Assembly: GCF_026151205.1 (NCBI RefSeq)
Contig: NC_087076.1
Span: 20,017,919-20,081,918 of the forward strand
Direction: 5' to 3'
Length of the DNA: 64,000 bases
Origin: Bolinopsis microptera
Taxonomy: Eukaryota; Ctenophora; Tentaculata; Lobata; Bolinopsidae
Positions 47,880 through 62,849 of this stretch are shown here, in pieces (the first letter of the stretch is position 1; each line of letters opens with the position of its first letter). The notes below the pieces were generated by a model. It searched no databases and was not told where the DNA came from. It saw only the letters and a program-made list of their open reading frames with translations. The translations under genes were made by a program, and so were the position numbers.

Positions 47880-49838
47880 TAAGTCCAGATCTAACGACCA
47901 GAAAACCCCCTCCATATATCCCTGACCGCATCAGGTTCCTAGTTCCCTCTTAAGTTGTCCCAACTATCCATCAGTAACATAGACAAGTAGCTTGTCTTGG
48001 TCGGCCTTGCTGGGCTTCTTACCGTGCGAAGGTACCCATAAGACTAAATCACTGGCAAGTAGCTCAGATGCGGAATGCAGGTGTCCCGCCTTTAATCTCC
48101 TGCTATCGTAACTTGTTTGGACACTGGGAGGCTACATACAAAGTTTTATATTGCTGACCTTGTCCCTTCATGAGATACCCAGCACCATCGCAACACTTTT
48201 TGTGTATGTCCCGTCCCAAACTTTCTCTTGAGCCTTTGTCAGTGTCCAGGTTTCTGATCCCGTAAGCAGTAAACTGATTCACAAGCCGCTATAACAATCT
48301 AATCTTTTAAGGGCTCTTTTGAAGTTGGATTTCCGCAGATAATCATCCTCAGATCTATGTAGGCACCCCACGCTTTTCCCTTTCTAACCCTTATCTCCCT
48401 ATCTTGCTCTCAATCCAGGAGCCTAAGTAGATGAAATCATCTACATTTTCTAGGCGTCCCCGGATCGACTTTGTAGGTCGCTAGAACATCCTCCATATTC
48501 AGTGCATGAACCTTGGTCTTGCCTCGTTTTAATGTGTAGTCCCACGCTTATGCGCTGCCCGCCGATCTACTCTGAGCAGAACTCGTTAGCCTTGTCCATG
48601 TCACCAGATATAAGTGCTAATCATCTGCAAATTCCCCATTCGGAGATGATCCTTGGGACCCACTCTTCTGCTTTTTCACTTCGAGGGTGAGTCCAATTCG
48701 CTCACGCATCAATCGCCGATGCTTGCCTCATACAGTAGTCGATGACTATTCAAGAGGTAAGGTCTAAGTATCACCTGAACACACCTGCAAGTATCTCGAA
48801 CAATTCAGTTTCTCCGTTGAGTTAGACTTTTGGCCATTGTCTTCTCGTACATGAGCCGTATAAGCTGCACGATATTGACTGGAATGCCGTACAAGCTTCT
48901 AGAAACTTTAGCATTTTCCCACGATGTACACTGTCGAAAGCTTCTTAAAGTCTATAAATGTCAGAACAGCTGGCAGTTTCCTGAACTCTTAGACACCCTC
49001 TATAAGACGTCTCAGTACCAATACTGTTGAGTTGTTTACCTTCTGGTCTGAATCCATTCTGGTTTCTCTATCTACGCAGAATTGTCTCGTTTCCTGGCTT
49101 CACCGGTTTAGAACCATCTTGTTTTATGAAGACTTGGCAACTAGGGATGGACAAGCTTATCCCGATAGTTCATTGTTTCTGCTAAGGTCCCCTTCTTTGG
49201 AATTGGTATGATGTTGCAGTTGACATAGGTCTGGTTATCTCACCTTCAATAGAGCATTGTACAGAAGTCTAAGACAATTTGATCAAGGTCGCATCGATAT
49301 TAAGACTTCGGTGGCTATGGTTGTCGTCACCCCATTCTTTTCCACTTCCTTCATTCTGGACTTGCTTTCTCTTTACTCATCCAACGTAAACGGTTCTGTT
49401 CCGATATTCAGAGGTGGGGTGGGACTGGATCATAATCCTCTTCGCGTTCACTACCGTCGTTGTTGAGCCGAGAAGAGTAGCAAATAGTCCTTCCATTACA
49501 GAACCCTTTCCGTTGGTGAGTTTTCCCTTGATTATGCCAGTCATATGTAAGGAGCTTTAACTGTGAACTGTTGATCATGGGCCAGCTTTTTAGCATGTCT
49601 GCCCTCCAACTTGCTCCTCCAGTTCCCGACCTGCCCCTCAGTCAAGTGCTCTTTGGCTGCTTATAATCATCGCCTACTCTGTTTGCCCTCTTGAACAGCT
49701 ATTTCGTTTTCTTCTGTAGCATCTGAGTGTATTTTATCTACATTCCCTCAGCTTCACTGAATCTCAACACTGGAGTCGCTGAGATTTTACATCTTCTTTC
49801 CTCCTTTTCAGGTAGTAAAAGTCGAGAATTGGTCACCT
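47880..49838 (-). pseudogene. RT block 10
   Basis: All unit landmarks are present. The only frame of note is a linker remnant at 49408-49596. Confidence 0.8.
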
Positions 49839-50784
49839 CTACCACTGAACTAACATTTACAGGTATGCGCCACTACCACTGAACTAACATTTATCAGGTT
49901 ACACGTCGCCACTACCACTGAACGACCATTTATCAGGTTACAACGCCACTACACTGAACTACCATTTATCAGGTACACGCCGACTACCACTGAACTAACA
50001 TTTATCAGTAAGCGCCACAACACTGTAACAAACATTTATCAGGTTAATGCGCCACTACCACTGAACTAACCATTTATCAGTTACGCCCAACAGGCCACTA
50101 CCACGGAACTAACATTTATTCAGGTTATGCGCCACTACCACTGAACTAAACCATTTATCAGTCTATGCGCCACTACCGACTGAACTAACATTTATCAGGT
50201 TATGGCGCCACTACACTGAACAAACATTATCAGGTTACCACGCGCCACACCACTGAACATTGACATTAATCAGGTTACCGCCACTACCACTGAACTAACA
50301 TTATCAGGTTATCGCGCCACTACCACTGAACTAACATTTATCAGGTTACGCACCACTACCCTGAACTAACATTATACAGGTTATGGCGCCACTACCACTG
50401 AACTAACATTTATCAGGTTACTGCCCATCAACCACCTGAACTAACATTTATCGGTTACCGCCACTACACTGCACTAACATTTATCAGTACGCGCCACTAC
50501 CAACTTGAACACTAACATTATCCATGTTATGCCGCCACTACCCCGAACAAAACATTTTCAGGTTATGCGCCACAACCACTGAACTAACTTGTATATCGGT
50601 TACGCGCGCCACTACCACTGAAGCTAACCATTTATCAGTTTAGTGCGACACTTACCATCTGAACTAACATTTTATCAGGTTATGCGTCACTACCACTGAA
50701 CTACCATTTATCAGTTTATGCGCCACTACCTCTGAACTATACCATTTCATCAGTTTATCTGCCACTACCACACTACAACTATGT
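49839..50784 (-). repeat. 36-bp minisatellite block 11
   Basis: About 946 bp, with the compound variant (AACAGGCCAC) near 50092. Confidence 0.9.
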
Positions 50785-50789
50785 CCGGA

Positions 50790-52742
50790 TCTAAGTCCGA
50801 TCTACGCCAGAAAACCCCTCCATATATCCATGTCCCGCATCGGGTTTCGCAGTTCCCTCTTTAGAGTTTGTCCAACTTCCTTCAGTAACATATACAAGTA
50901 GCTTTGTCTGGTCGGGCCTTGGCTATGCTCTACGTGCGTAGGTTCCCATAAGACTAAATCACTGGCAAGTACTCAGAGGATGTCGGAAGCAGTGTACCCG
51001 CCATTTTTAATCTCCTGCATCGTAACTTGTTGACAAGCCTTGGGAGGCTACCATAACAAAGGTTCGTATTGCTGACCTTTGTCCTTCCATGAGATACCCC
51101 GTCACATACGCAACATCTTTGAGTGTATGTCCCTCCAAACTTTTTCTCTTGAGCCTTTGTCAGTGTCCAGGTATCAGATCCGTAGAAGCAGTACTGAGTC
51201 ACAACCCTATGAACATCTATCTTTTAGGCTCTTTGAGAGTTTTTGGATTTCCAGATATCCTTCAGTCCTATGTAGGCACCCCACACGCTTTTCCCTTTCT
51301 AACCCTTATCTCCTATCTGTCTCGCAATCCAGTGAGCCTAAGTAGAATGAAATCATCTACATTTTCTATGCTTCCCCGGATCGACTTTAGTATTCCTAGA
51401 ACGATCCTCCATATTCAGTGTCCGCACCCTTGTCTTGCCTTCGTTTTATGTGTAAAGTCCACGCTTGCTCTTGCTGCCGCCGATCTACTCAGAGCAGGAA
51501 CTCGTTACCCTTTCCATGTCCTCAGATATAAGTCTATATGCATCTCAAAGTCCACATCGGTGATGATCTTGGCCCCACTCTTCTGCTTTTTCTACGTTCG
51601 AGGGTGATCCAAGTCGCTCCGCATCATCGCCTATGGTGCCTTCATACAGTAGTCGATGACAATTGCAAAAGGTAAGGTGCTAAGGTAACACTCCGTAACA
51701 CAACTGCAAGTATCTCGAACATTCAGTTTCTTTCTCCGTCGGAGTTAGGACCTTGGCCATTGTCTTCTCGTAACAGAGCCGTAAAGCTGCACGATTTTTG
51801 ACTGGAATGCCGTAAGCTTCTAGAAATCTTTAAGCATTTATCCACGATGATACACTGTCGAAAGCCTCTTAAATCCTATAAATTCAGAACAGCTGCATTT
51901 TCCGACTCTTGACAACCCCTCTATAAACGTCTCAGCCAATAATCTTTGAGATTTGTTGACCTTCCTGGTCTGAATCCATCTGGTTTCTACGCAGTAATTT
52001 GTCACGATTTCTGGCTTCAACCGTTTTAGAACCATCTTGTTAGAGACTGGCAACTAGATGACAAGCTATTCCCGATATTCATTAGGTTCGCTAAGGTCGC
52101 CTTCTTTGGAATGGTATGATGTTGGCAGTTGACCATTGGTCTGGATTTCCTACACCTTTCAATAAGCATTGTTAAAGAAGTCTAGAACAATCTGACAAGG
52201 TCGCATCGTTTTAAGACTTCTGGGCTATGTTGTCGTCACCCCATCTTTCCCTTCCTTATGCTGACGTGCTTTCCCTGTACTCATTCCAACGTAAACGGTT
52301 CTGTTCTCGATATTACAGAGGTGTGACTGGAATCAATATCCTTCTTCCGCGTCTCACCGTCGTGGGTGACCGAGAAGAGTAGCAAAATAGTCTGTCCATT
52401 ACTGAACCCTTATCCGTTGTGATTTCCCTTGAATTGCCAGTATATGATGGAGCTTTACCTGTGATCCTGTTGATCATGTCCAGCTTTAGCATGTCTGCCC
52501 CTGCCAATCTTGCTTCCTCCAGTTCCCGACCTGCCCCTCCAGCGTGCTCTTTGCTGCTTGATAAGCATCGCCTACTTCCTGTTTGCCCTCTTGACATCTA
52601 TTCGTTGCTTCTTAGCGATCTGAGTGGTATTTTATGCTACATTCCCTCAGCTTCAGCCTGGCAATCTCAACACTGTGGAGCGCTGAGATTTTACATCTTT
52701 TCTTTTCTCCTTTCAGGTAGTAACAGTCGAAAGTTTGTCCTA
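50790..52742 (-). pseudogene. RT block 11
   Basis: YGSDTWTLTKAQEKKFG is readable in 50954-51202. NKMVLKRLKPEI, FIGFKRLSTVYHRG (motif A region) and linked pieces are readable in 51838-52053, and linker sequence in 52313-52597. Confidence 0.83.
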
Positions 52743-53678
52743 CCTACCACTGAACTAACATTTATACAGTTATGGCCGCCACTACCACTGAATAACATTT
52801 ATCGTTTACGCGCCACGACCACTTGAACTACCATTATATCAGGTTACAACGCCACTACCACAGAACTACCCTTTATCAGTTACACGCCACTACCACGGAA
52901 CTAACATATATCAGGTTATGCGCCACTACCACTGAACTAACATTTATCAGTTAAGCGCCACTACCACTGAACTACCATTTATCAGGTTACCGCCACAGGC
53001 CCTACCACGAACTAAACATTTATCATTGATATGCGCCACTAAACTGAACTAATTTATCATGTTATGCGCACTACCACTGAACTAACATTTATCAGGTACT
53101 GCTCCACTACCACTGAACAACATTTAACAGGTTACGCGCCACTACCACTGAACTAACATTAATCAGTTACGCGCCACTACACTGAACTAACATTTATCAG
53201 GTTATGCCACTACCACTGAACTAACATTTATTCAGGATTTACGCACCACACCATGAACTAACATTACATGGTTATGGCGTCACACACTACCACAGCGAAC
53301 ATAACATTTTTCAGGTAATCCCACTACCACTGAAACTAACATTTATCAGTTACCGCCACTACCTACTGAACTAACATTTATCATGTATACGCGCCACTAC
53401 CACTGAACAACATTTATCAGGTTAATGCGCCACTACCTACTGAACTACCATTTATCAGCGTTAGCGCCTCTACCACTGAACTAACATTTAACAAGGTTAC
53501 AGCGCACACTACCACGAACTAACATTTATCAGGCTATGCGACACTACCACTGACTAACAGTTTATCTAGGTTAATGCGTCCCAACTACCACTGACTACCA
53601 TTTATCAGCGAGTTATGCGCCACTACCTCTTGAACTACTCATTTATCATGGTATCTGCACTACCACTACTACTACTAT
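52743..53678 (-). repeat. 36-bp minisatellite block 12
   Basis: About 936 bp, with the compound variant (CCACAGGCC) near 52997. Confidence 0.9.
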
Positions 53679-53685
53679 GTCGGAG

Positions 53686-55671
53686 CTAAGTCCAGATCTA
53701 CGGCCAGAAAACCCCCTCCATATATCTCCCTGTCCCGCAGTCAGGGTTCGCATTCCTCTTTACGAAGGTTTGTCCCCACTTCCTCAGTAACATAGACAAG
53801 TAGCTTTGTCCCCCCCCCCCTTGTCCGGCCTTGCTGTGCTCTACGTGCGTAGTATCATAATACTAAATCACTGGCAAGTAGCTCAGGATGTCGTATGCAG
53901 TGTCCCGCCATTTTTAATCTCCTGCTTCGAACTTGTTTGACGAGCCTTGGAGGACCATACAAAGTATATTGCTGACCTGCCATCCATGAGATACCCAGCA
54001 CCATAACGCAACATCTTTGTGTATGTCCCGTCCAAACATTTCTCTTGACCTTTGGTCAGTGTCCAGGTTTCTGATACCTTAGAGCAGTACTGAAACACAA
54101 GCCGCTATAACAATCTAATCTTTTAGGCTCTTTGAAGTTTGAATTTTCCAGATATCTTCATCTATGTAGGGCACCCCACGCTTTTTCCCATTCTAACCCT
54201 TATCCCCCTATCTATGCTCTCAAACCAGAGCCTAATAGATGAAATCATCTACATTTTCTATGGCTTCCCCGGATCGACTTGTAGGTCGCAGATCGCATCG
54301 CTCATAATCATGGTCATGACCTTGTCTGCTTCGTTTATGTGTAGTCCCCACGCTTGCTGCCGCCGATTCTACTCTGAGCAGGAACTCGTTAGCCTTGTCC
54401 ATGTCCTCAGACATAAGTGCTATATCATCAGCAAAGTCCACATCGGTGATGATCTTGGCCCCACTCTTCTTGCATTTTTTCTACGTTCGAGGTGAGTCCC
54501 AAGTCGCTCCGCATCAACGCCTACGCTTGGCCTCATACCAGTAGTCGATGACTATGCAAAGAGGTAAGGTTGCTAAGGTATCACCCTGTAACACACCTGC
54601 AAGTATCTCGAACAATTCATATTCAACAGTCTGGATTAGGAGCTTGGCCATATGTCTTCTCGTACATGAGCCGTATAAGCTGCACGATTTTGACTGGAAT
54701 TGGCCTAAGCTATCTAGAATCTTTAGCATTTTCCCACGATGTCACTGGTCGAAAGCCTTCTTAAAGTCTATAAATGTCAGAGACAGCTGCATTTTACCGA
54801 CCTTGACACCCTTATAGAGACGTCTCAGTACCATAGTCTGTTGATTTTTGACCTCCGGTCTAATCCATTCTGGTTTCTACGCAGAATTGTCTCGCTTTCT
54901 GGCTTTCAACCGTTTAGAACCATCTTTTTTTAGAGACTTTGCAACGGAAGACAAGCTTATTCCCCGATAGTTCATTGGTTCGCTTAAGGTCCGCCCTTCC
55001 TATGGATTGGTATATGATTTGCAGTTGACCATTGGTCTGTTTTCACACCTTTCAATAGAGCATTGCTACAGAAGTCTTAGACAATTTGATCAAGGTCGCA
55101 TCGTTTTTAAGACTTCTGGCTATGATTGTCGTCACCCCATGCTTCACTTCCCTTTATGCTGACTTTGCTTTCCGTGTACTCATCCAAACGAAACGGTTCA
55201 GTTCCGATATTCAGAGGTAGGTGGGACTGGATCAATATCCTCTTCCGCGTTCTCTAAACCGTCGGTGGTGAGCCGAGAAGAGGTAGCAAAATAGTCCTTC
55301 CATTTCTGAACCCTTTCCGTTGAGTGATTTCCCTGATTTTGCAGTATATGATGGAGCTTTACCTAAGAGCTTGTGTGTATCATGGTCCAGCCTTTGTAGC
55401 ATGTCTGCCCTGCCAACATTTCTGCTTCCTACCATTTTCCCGGACCTGCCCCTCCATCAGGTGCACTTTTTGGCTGCTTTGATAAACATCGCCTAGCTTC
55501 TGTTTGGCCTCTCTTAGAAGCAGCAATTCGGTTAGTCTCTGTAGCATCTGAGTGGTATTTTATGCTACATTCCCTCACTTCAGCCTGGCAAATCTCAACA
55601 CTTGAGTCGCTGAGAATTTACATCTTTTCTATTTTCTCCTTTTCAGGTAGTAAAAGTCGAGAAGTTGGCCT
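53686..55671 (-). pseudogene. RT block 12, clearest catalytic FADD
   Basis: The frame 54232-54441 reads VDFADDIALMSEDMDKANEF and later IENVDDFIY, covering RT motifs C and D, with FADD at about 54427-54438. GVLQGDTLA (motif B) is readable in 54514-54729. A run of about 11 C lies at 53810-53820. The catalytic residues are thus conserved wherever they can be read, which suggests the founding unit carried a competent palm. Confidence 0.87.
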
Positions 55672-56617
55672 ACTACCACGAACTAACATTTATCAGGTTA
55701 GCTCCCACAACCACTGTACTAACATTTATCAGTTACCACCACTAACACTGAACTACCCATTTATCGGTACACGCCACAACCCACAGAACTACCATATTAT
55801 CAGTTACACGCCACAACCACTGAACTAACATTTTATAAGGGTTTTTATGCTCACTACCACTGAACTAACAATTATCAGTTTATGCGCCACTATACCACTG
55901 AACTACCATTTATCAGTTTACGCGCCCACAGCCACTACCACTGAACTAACATTTATCAGGTTTAGCGCCACTACCACTGAACTAACATTTATCAGGTTAA
56001 GCGCCACTACCACTGAACTAACATTTATCCAGTTATGCGCCACTACCTATCTGAACAAACATTATCAGGTTTATCGCGCCACTAACCACTGAACTAACCT
56101 TAATCAGGTTACGCGCCACCTACCACTGAACGAACATTTATCAGTTATGCGCCACTACCCACTTGAACTAACAATTACAGTTTTTACGCACCACTAACCA
56201 CTGAAACTAACATTTACATCAGGTTATGCGCCACTACCACTAACTAACATTTGATCAGGTTATGCGCCACTACCACTGAACTAACATTATATCATGTTTA
56301 CGCCCCACTACCACTGAACTAACATTTATCAGGAAATACGCCACTACCACTGAACTAACATTTAGCAGGGTTATTGCGCCACTACCACACTACATTAATC
56401 AGGTTATGCGCCACTACCAACTTGAACTAACATTTAGCAGGTTACCGCCACTACCACTGAACTAACATTTATCAGTTATGCGACACTACACAGTAACGAA
56501 CATTTCTATCAGTAAATGCTTTCACAAACACTGAACTACCATTTATCGAGGTTTATGCGCCACTACCTCTGAACTACCATTTATCAGTTATCTGCCACTA
56601 CACTACTACATACTATG
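55672..56617 (-). repeat. 36-bp minisatellite block 13
   Basis: About 946 bp, with the compound variant near 55929. The plus strand of this block also shows an open 12-residue repeat (ATTTELTFIRLS) at 55847-56092, so open frames occur on both strands. Confidence 0.9.
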
Positions 56618-56625
56618 TCGAGCTT

Positions 56626-58630
56626 AAGTCCGATCGACGCCAGAAAACCCCCATCCATATATCCCTGTCCCCATCAGGGTTCAGCAGTTCCTCTTTAGAG
56701 TATGTCCCAACTTCCTTCAGTATCAATAAGACAAGTAGTCTTTGTCTGTCGGTCCTTGCTGTGCACTACCGTGCGTAGGTTCCCATAAGACTAATTCACT
56801 GGCAAGTAGCACATGGAGGTCCGGACTGCAGTTCCCGCCATTATTTAAATCTCCTCTTTCGTAACTTGTTTGACAGCCTGGAGGCTACCATACAAAGTTA
56901 TATTGCATGACCTTGTCCTTCCATGAGATACCCGAGCACCATACCAACATCTTTGTGTATGTCCCGCCAAACTTTTCATCTTGAGCTTTGTCAGTGTCCA
57001 GGTTACTGATCCGTAAGCAGTACTGATTCACAAAGCCGCTATGAACAATCTATCTTAGGCTCTTTGAAGAGTCTGGATTTCCAGATATCCTTCATCATAT
57101 GTAGGGCACCCCTATCGCCTTTCCCTTTCTAACCCTTATCTCCCTATCTGCCTCAATCCAGGAGCCTAAGTGATGAAATCATCTACATTTTCTACGGCTT
57201 CCCCGGATCGACTTGTAGGTTCCTAGATCGATCCTCCATATCAGAGTCATGACCCTTGGTCTTGCTACGTTTTATGTGTAGTCCCACGCTTGCATGCCGC
57301 CGATTCCTACTCGGAGCAGGAACTCGGTTTAGCCTTTCCATGCCTCAGATATGAAGTGCTAGATCCATCTGCAAAGTCCACAACGGTGATGATCATGGCC
57401 CACTCTCCATGCTTTTCTACTTCGAGGGAGTCCAAGTCGCACCGCATCATCGCCTATGGCTTGCCTCATACAGTATTCGATGACAATAGCAAGAGGTAAG
57501 GTGCTAAGGTATCACCCTGTAACTCACCTGCAAGTATCTCGAACAATTCATGTTTCACCTGTCCGGAGTATAGGAGCTTTTGGCCACTTGTCTTCTCGTA
57601 CATGACCCGTATAATCTGCATCGATTTTGACCTGAATGCCTGTAATGCCATCTAGAATCTTATAGCAATATTTTCCCCCACGAAGTAACCACTGCCAAGT
57701 CCGAAAGCCTTCATATAGTCAATAAATTCAGAACAGCTGGCAGTTTTACCGACTCCTGATGAACAACCCTACTATAAGACGTCACAGTACCAATAACTGT
57801 TTGAGTTGTTGACCTTCCAGTGTCTGTAATCCATTCTGGTTTCTACGCAGAATTGTCCTCGATTTCTGGAGCTTCAAACGGTTTAGTAACCATCTTGATT
57901 AGAACTTGGCACTCAGGATGACAGCTTATTCCCCGATAGTTGCATTGGTCGTTCGCAAGGTCCGCCCTCTTGGAATTGGTATGATGTTGGCAGTTGACCA
58001 TTGGTCGCTTCTGGTTCTTTCACCTTTCAATAGAGCATTGTTACAGAAGATCTAAGACAATTTGATCAAGTGTCGCATCGTTTTATATAAAGACATCTGG
58101 GCAATGTTGTCGTCACCCCCTGCTTTCCCTCCTTTAAGCTGGACTTTGCTTTCCTGTACACATCCAACGTAAATCGGTTCTTTCCGATATTCAGAGCGTG
58201 GGTGGACATGATCAATAATCCTCTTCCGCTTCTCTACGGCGGTGGTGAAGCCCACAAGAGTACAAAATAGTCCTTCCATTTCTGAACCCTTCCGTTGGTG
58301 AGTTCCCTTGATTTTGCCAGTAATATGGAGCTTTACCTGTGATCTTGGTTGTCATGGGCCAGCTTTTAAGCATGTCTGCCTCTGCCAACTTGCTTCCTCA
58401 TATTCCGACCTGCCCCACCAGCAGGTGCTCTTGGCTGCTTGATAAACATTCGCCTAGCTCTGTTTGCCCTCTTGAACAGCCCTATTCGGTTGTCTCTGTA
58501 GCAATCTGAGTGGTATTTTATGCTACACATCCCTCAGCTCAGCCTGGCAATCTCAACACTTGGAGTCGCTGAGATTTTACATCTTTTCTTTTCTCCTTTC
58601 AGGTAGTAAAAGTCGATAAGTTGTCCCTAC
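56626..58630 (-). pseudogene. RT block 13
   Basis: LFEILAGELQGDTLAPYL (motif B) is readable in 57466-57651, and the linker with FTT and YVG pieces in 58052-58279. Confidence 0.85.
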
Positions 58631-59875
<1,245 letters not shown>

Positions 59876-59884
59876 AAGTCGAGC

Positions 59885-61880
59885 AAAGTCCGATCTATAC
59901 GCCAGAAAAACCCCCGCCATATATCCCTGCCCGCATCAAGGGTTTTTCCCATTCCTCTTTAGAGTTTTGTCCAACTTCCTTCATGTAACATAGAAAGTAT
60001 CTTTGTCTTGGTCGGCCATGCTGTCCTACCGTCGTTAGTTCCCATAAACTAAATCACTGGCAAGTACTCAAGGATGTCCGATCAGTGGCCCGCCATTTTT
60101 AATCTCCTAGCTTCGTAACTTGTTTGACAGCCTTGGGAGCTACCATACAAAGTTATATTGCTGACCTTGTCCCTTCCATAGATACCCACACCATACCAAC
60201 ATCTTGTGTAAGTCCCGATCCAAACTTTTCTCTTGAGCCGATGTCAGTGTCCTCAGTTTCCTGATCCGTAGAGCATACTTGATTCACAGCCGCTATGAAC
60301 AATCTAATCTTTAGCGCACTTTGAGATTGATTTCCAGATATCCTCATCTAATGTAGGCACCCCACGCTTTTCCCTTCTAACCTTATCTCCCTATCTGTGC
60401 TCTCAATCCTGAGCCTAATAGAATGCAATCATCTACATTTTCTAATGGCTTCCCCGATACGACTTTGTAGACTGCTAGATCGAGCCTCCATATTCAGTGT
60501 CATACCTTGGTCTTGAGCCCTTCGTTTATGTTAGTCCCAACGCTTGCTGCCGCCGATTCTACTCTAGCAGAATCTCGTTAGCCTTGTCCATGTCCTCAGA
60601 TATAAGTGCTTATATCAGTCTTCAAAGACACATCGTGATGATCTTGCCCCACTCTTCTGCTTTTTCTACGTCGAGGGTAGTCAATCGCTCCCATCATCGC
60701 CTATGCTTCCTCATACAGTAGTCGAATGACTATTGCAAAAGTAATGTGCTAAGGTATCACCCTGTAACACACCCTCAAGTTCTCGAACATTTCAAGTTTT
60801 CTCCGTCTGGAGTTAGGACTTTGGCCATTGTCCTTCGTCGTAAATTAGATCGTATAAGCTGCACGATTTGACTGAATGCCGTAAGCTCTAGAAATCTTTT
60901 GAGCATTTTCCCACGATGTACACTGTCGAAAAGCCTTCTTAAAGTCTATAAAATGTCAGTGAACATTCAGCTGCAGTTTTCCAGACTCTTGACACCCTCT
61001 ATAAGACGTCCCTCAAACCAATATCTGTTGAGTTGTTGACCTCCTGTCTGAAACCATATCTGTTTCTACGCAGAACATCATAACGTCTCGATTTCGTGCT
61101 TCAACCGTTTAAGAAACCATCTTTGTTTATAGACTTGGCAACTAAGGATGACAAGCTAATTCTATTTCCCCGATAGTTCATTGTTTCGCTAAGTCGCCCT
61201 CTTTGGGAATTGAGGAGTAATGAATGTTTGCCCAAAGGTTTGACCATTGGTCCTGGATTTCCTCCACCTTTTCAATAGGCAATTGTGTTAAGAAGTCTAA
61301 GACAATTTGATCAAGGTCCGCATCGTTATTAAGACTTCTGGGCTATGTTTAGTCGTCACCCATGCTTCCCTCCTTATGCTGACTTTGCTTTCCTGTACTC
61401 ATCCAACGTAAACTTCAGTTCCGATATTCAAGGTGGGGACTGATCATATCCTCTTACCGAGCGTTCTCATACGTCGGTTGTGAAGCCGGAAAGTAGCAAA
61501 ATAGTCCTTCCATTTCTGACTTTCCGAGTTGTGTGATTTCCCTGATGTTGCCAGTATATGATGGATGCTTTATACCTGTATCTTTGTTGATCATTGGTCC
61601 AGCTTTTTAGCAAGTCTGCCTGCCAACTGCTTCCTCCAGTTCCCCGGACCTGCCCCTCCAGCCGTCTCTTTGGCTGATTGATAAGCAACGCCTAGCTTTT
61701 CTTGTTTGTCCCTCCTGAAACACTATTCTGTTGTCTTCAGTAGCATCTGAGTGGTATATTAAAGCTACATTCCCTCAGCTTCAACCTGCAATCTCAAACA
61801 CTGTTTGAGTTCGCTGAGATTTTACCAACTTTTTCTTTTCCTCCTTTTCAGGTAGGTAAAAGTCGAGAAGTTTGTCCTAT
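59885..61880 (-). pseudogene. RT block 14
   Basis: ALKIRLFIAAV, just upstream of the LYGSETW motif, is readable in 60153-60347, and linker pieces in 61467-61688. Confidence 0.82.
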
Positions 61881-62842
61881 AACCACATGAACTAACAATT
61901 ATCAGGTTATGCGCCACTACCACTGAACTAACATTTTATCAGGTTACCGGGCGCGCCACTACCACTGAACTACCATTTATCAGGTTACACGCCACTACCA
62001 CTGGACTACATTATATCCAGTTACAACGCCACTACCCACTGCGAACTACCGATTTATCAGCTTAGCGGGCCACGTACCACGAACTAAACATTTATCAGGT
62101 TATGCGCCACCAACCACTGAACTACCATTATCAGGTTACGCGCCACAGGCCACTACACTGGAACTAACATTATCAGTTATGCGCCACTACCACTGCACTA
62201 ACATTTATGCAGTTTTTCGCCACTACAACAGAACTAACATTTATCAGGTATATGCCCACTCACCCCTGCACTAACTATTTATCAGGTTACGCGCACTAAC
62301 ACTGAACTAACATTAAACAGGTTAACGCGCCACTACCACTGAACAAACATTTATCAGGTTATGCGCAACTACCACTGAACTTACATTTATCAGGTTACGC
62401 ACCACTACCACTGAACTAACATTGATCAGTTATGCGCCACTAACCACTGAACTAGACATTTACAGGTCTGCGCCACAACCACTGAACTAACATTTATCAG
62501 GTTACGCGCCACTACCACTGAACATACATTTACAGGTTACCGCCACTACCACTGAACGAACATTTATCAGTTTGATGCGCCACACCACGAACTAACATTT
62601 ATCAGTTAGAGCGTCCACTACCACTGAACTAACATTATCAGGGTTACGGCCGCCACAGACCACTGAACTAACATTTTATCAGGTTATGCCAACACTACCA
62701 CTTCTACTGGAAGCTAACATTATCATGTCCAGAGTTATAGCGTCACACCACTGAGAACTACCATTTATCAAGTTATGGCGACCACTACCTCTGACTACCA
62801 TTTATCAGTTTATCTGCCACTACCACAACTGACTACCATGGT
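61881..62842 (-). repeat. 36-bp minisatellite block 15
   Basis: About 962 bp, with the compound variant (CCACAGGCCAC) near 62147. A few monomers near 62690-62750 carry extra bases. Confidence 0.9.
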
Positions 62843-62849
62843 CGAAGCA

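Noticed and set aside
55847-56092. Plus-strand 12-residue repeat protein (ATTTELTFIRLS)n
   Set aside because: A 36-bp monomer leaves one of three frames open on each strand. There is no start context, and frames break at every indel.
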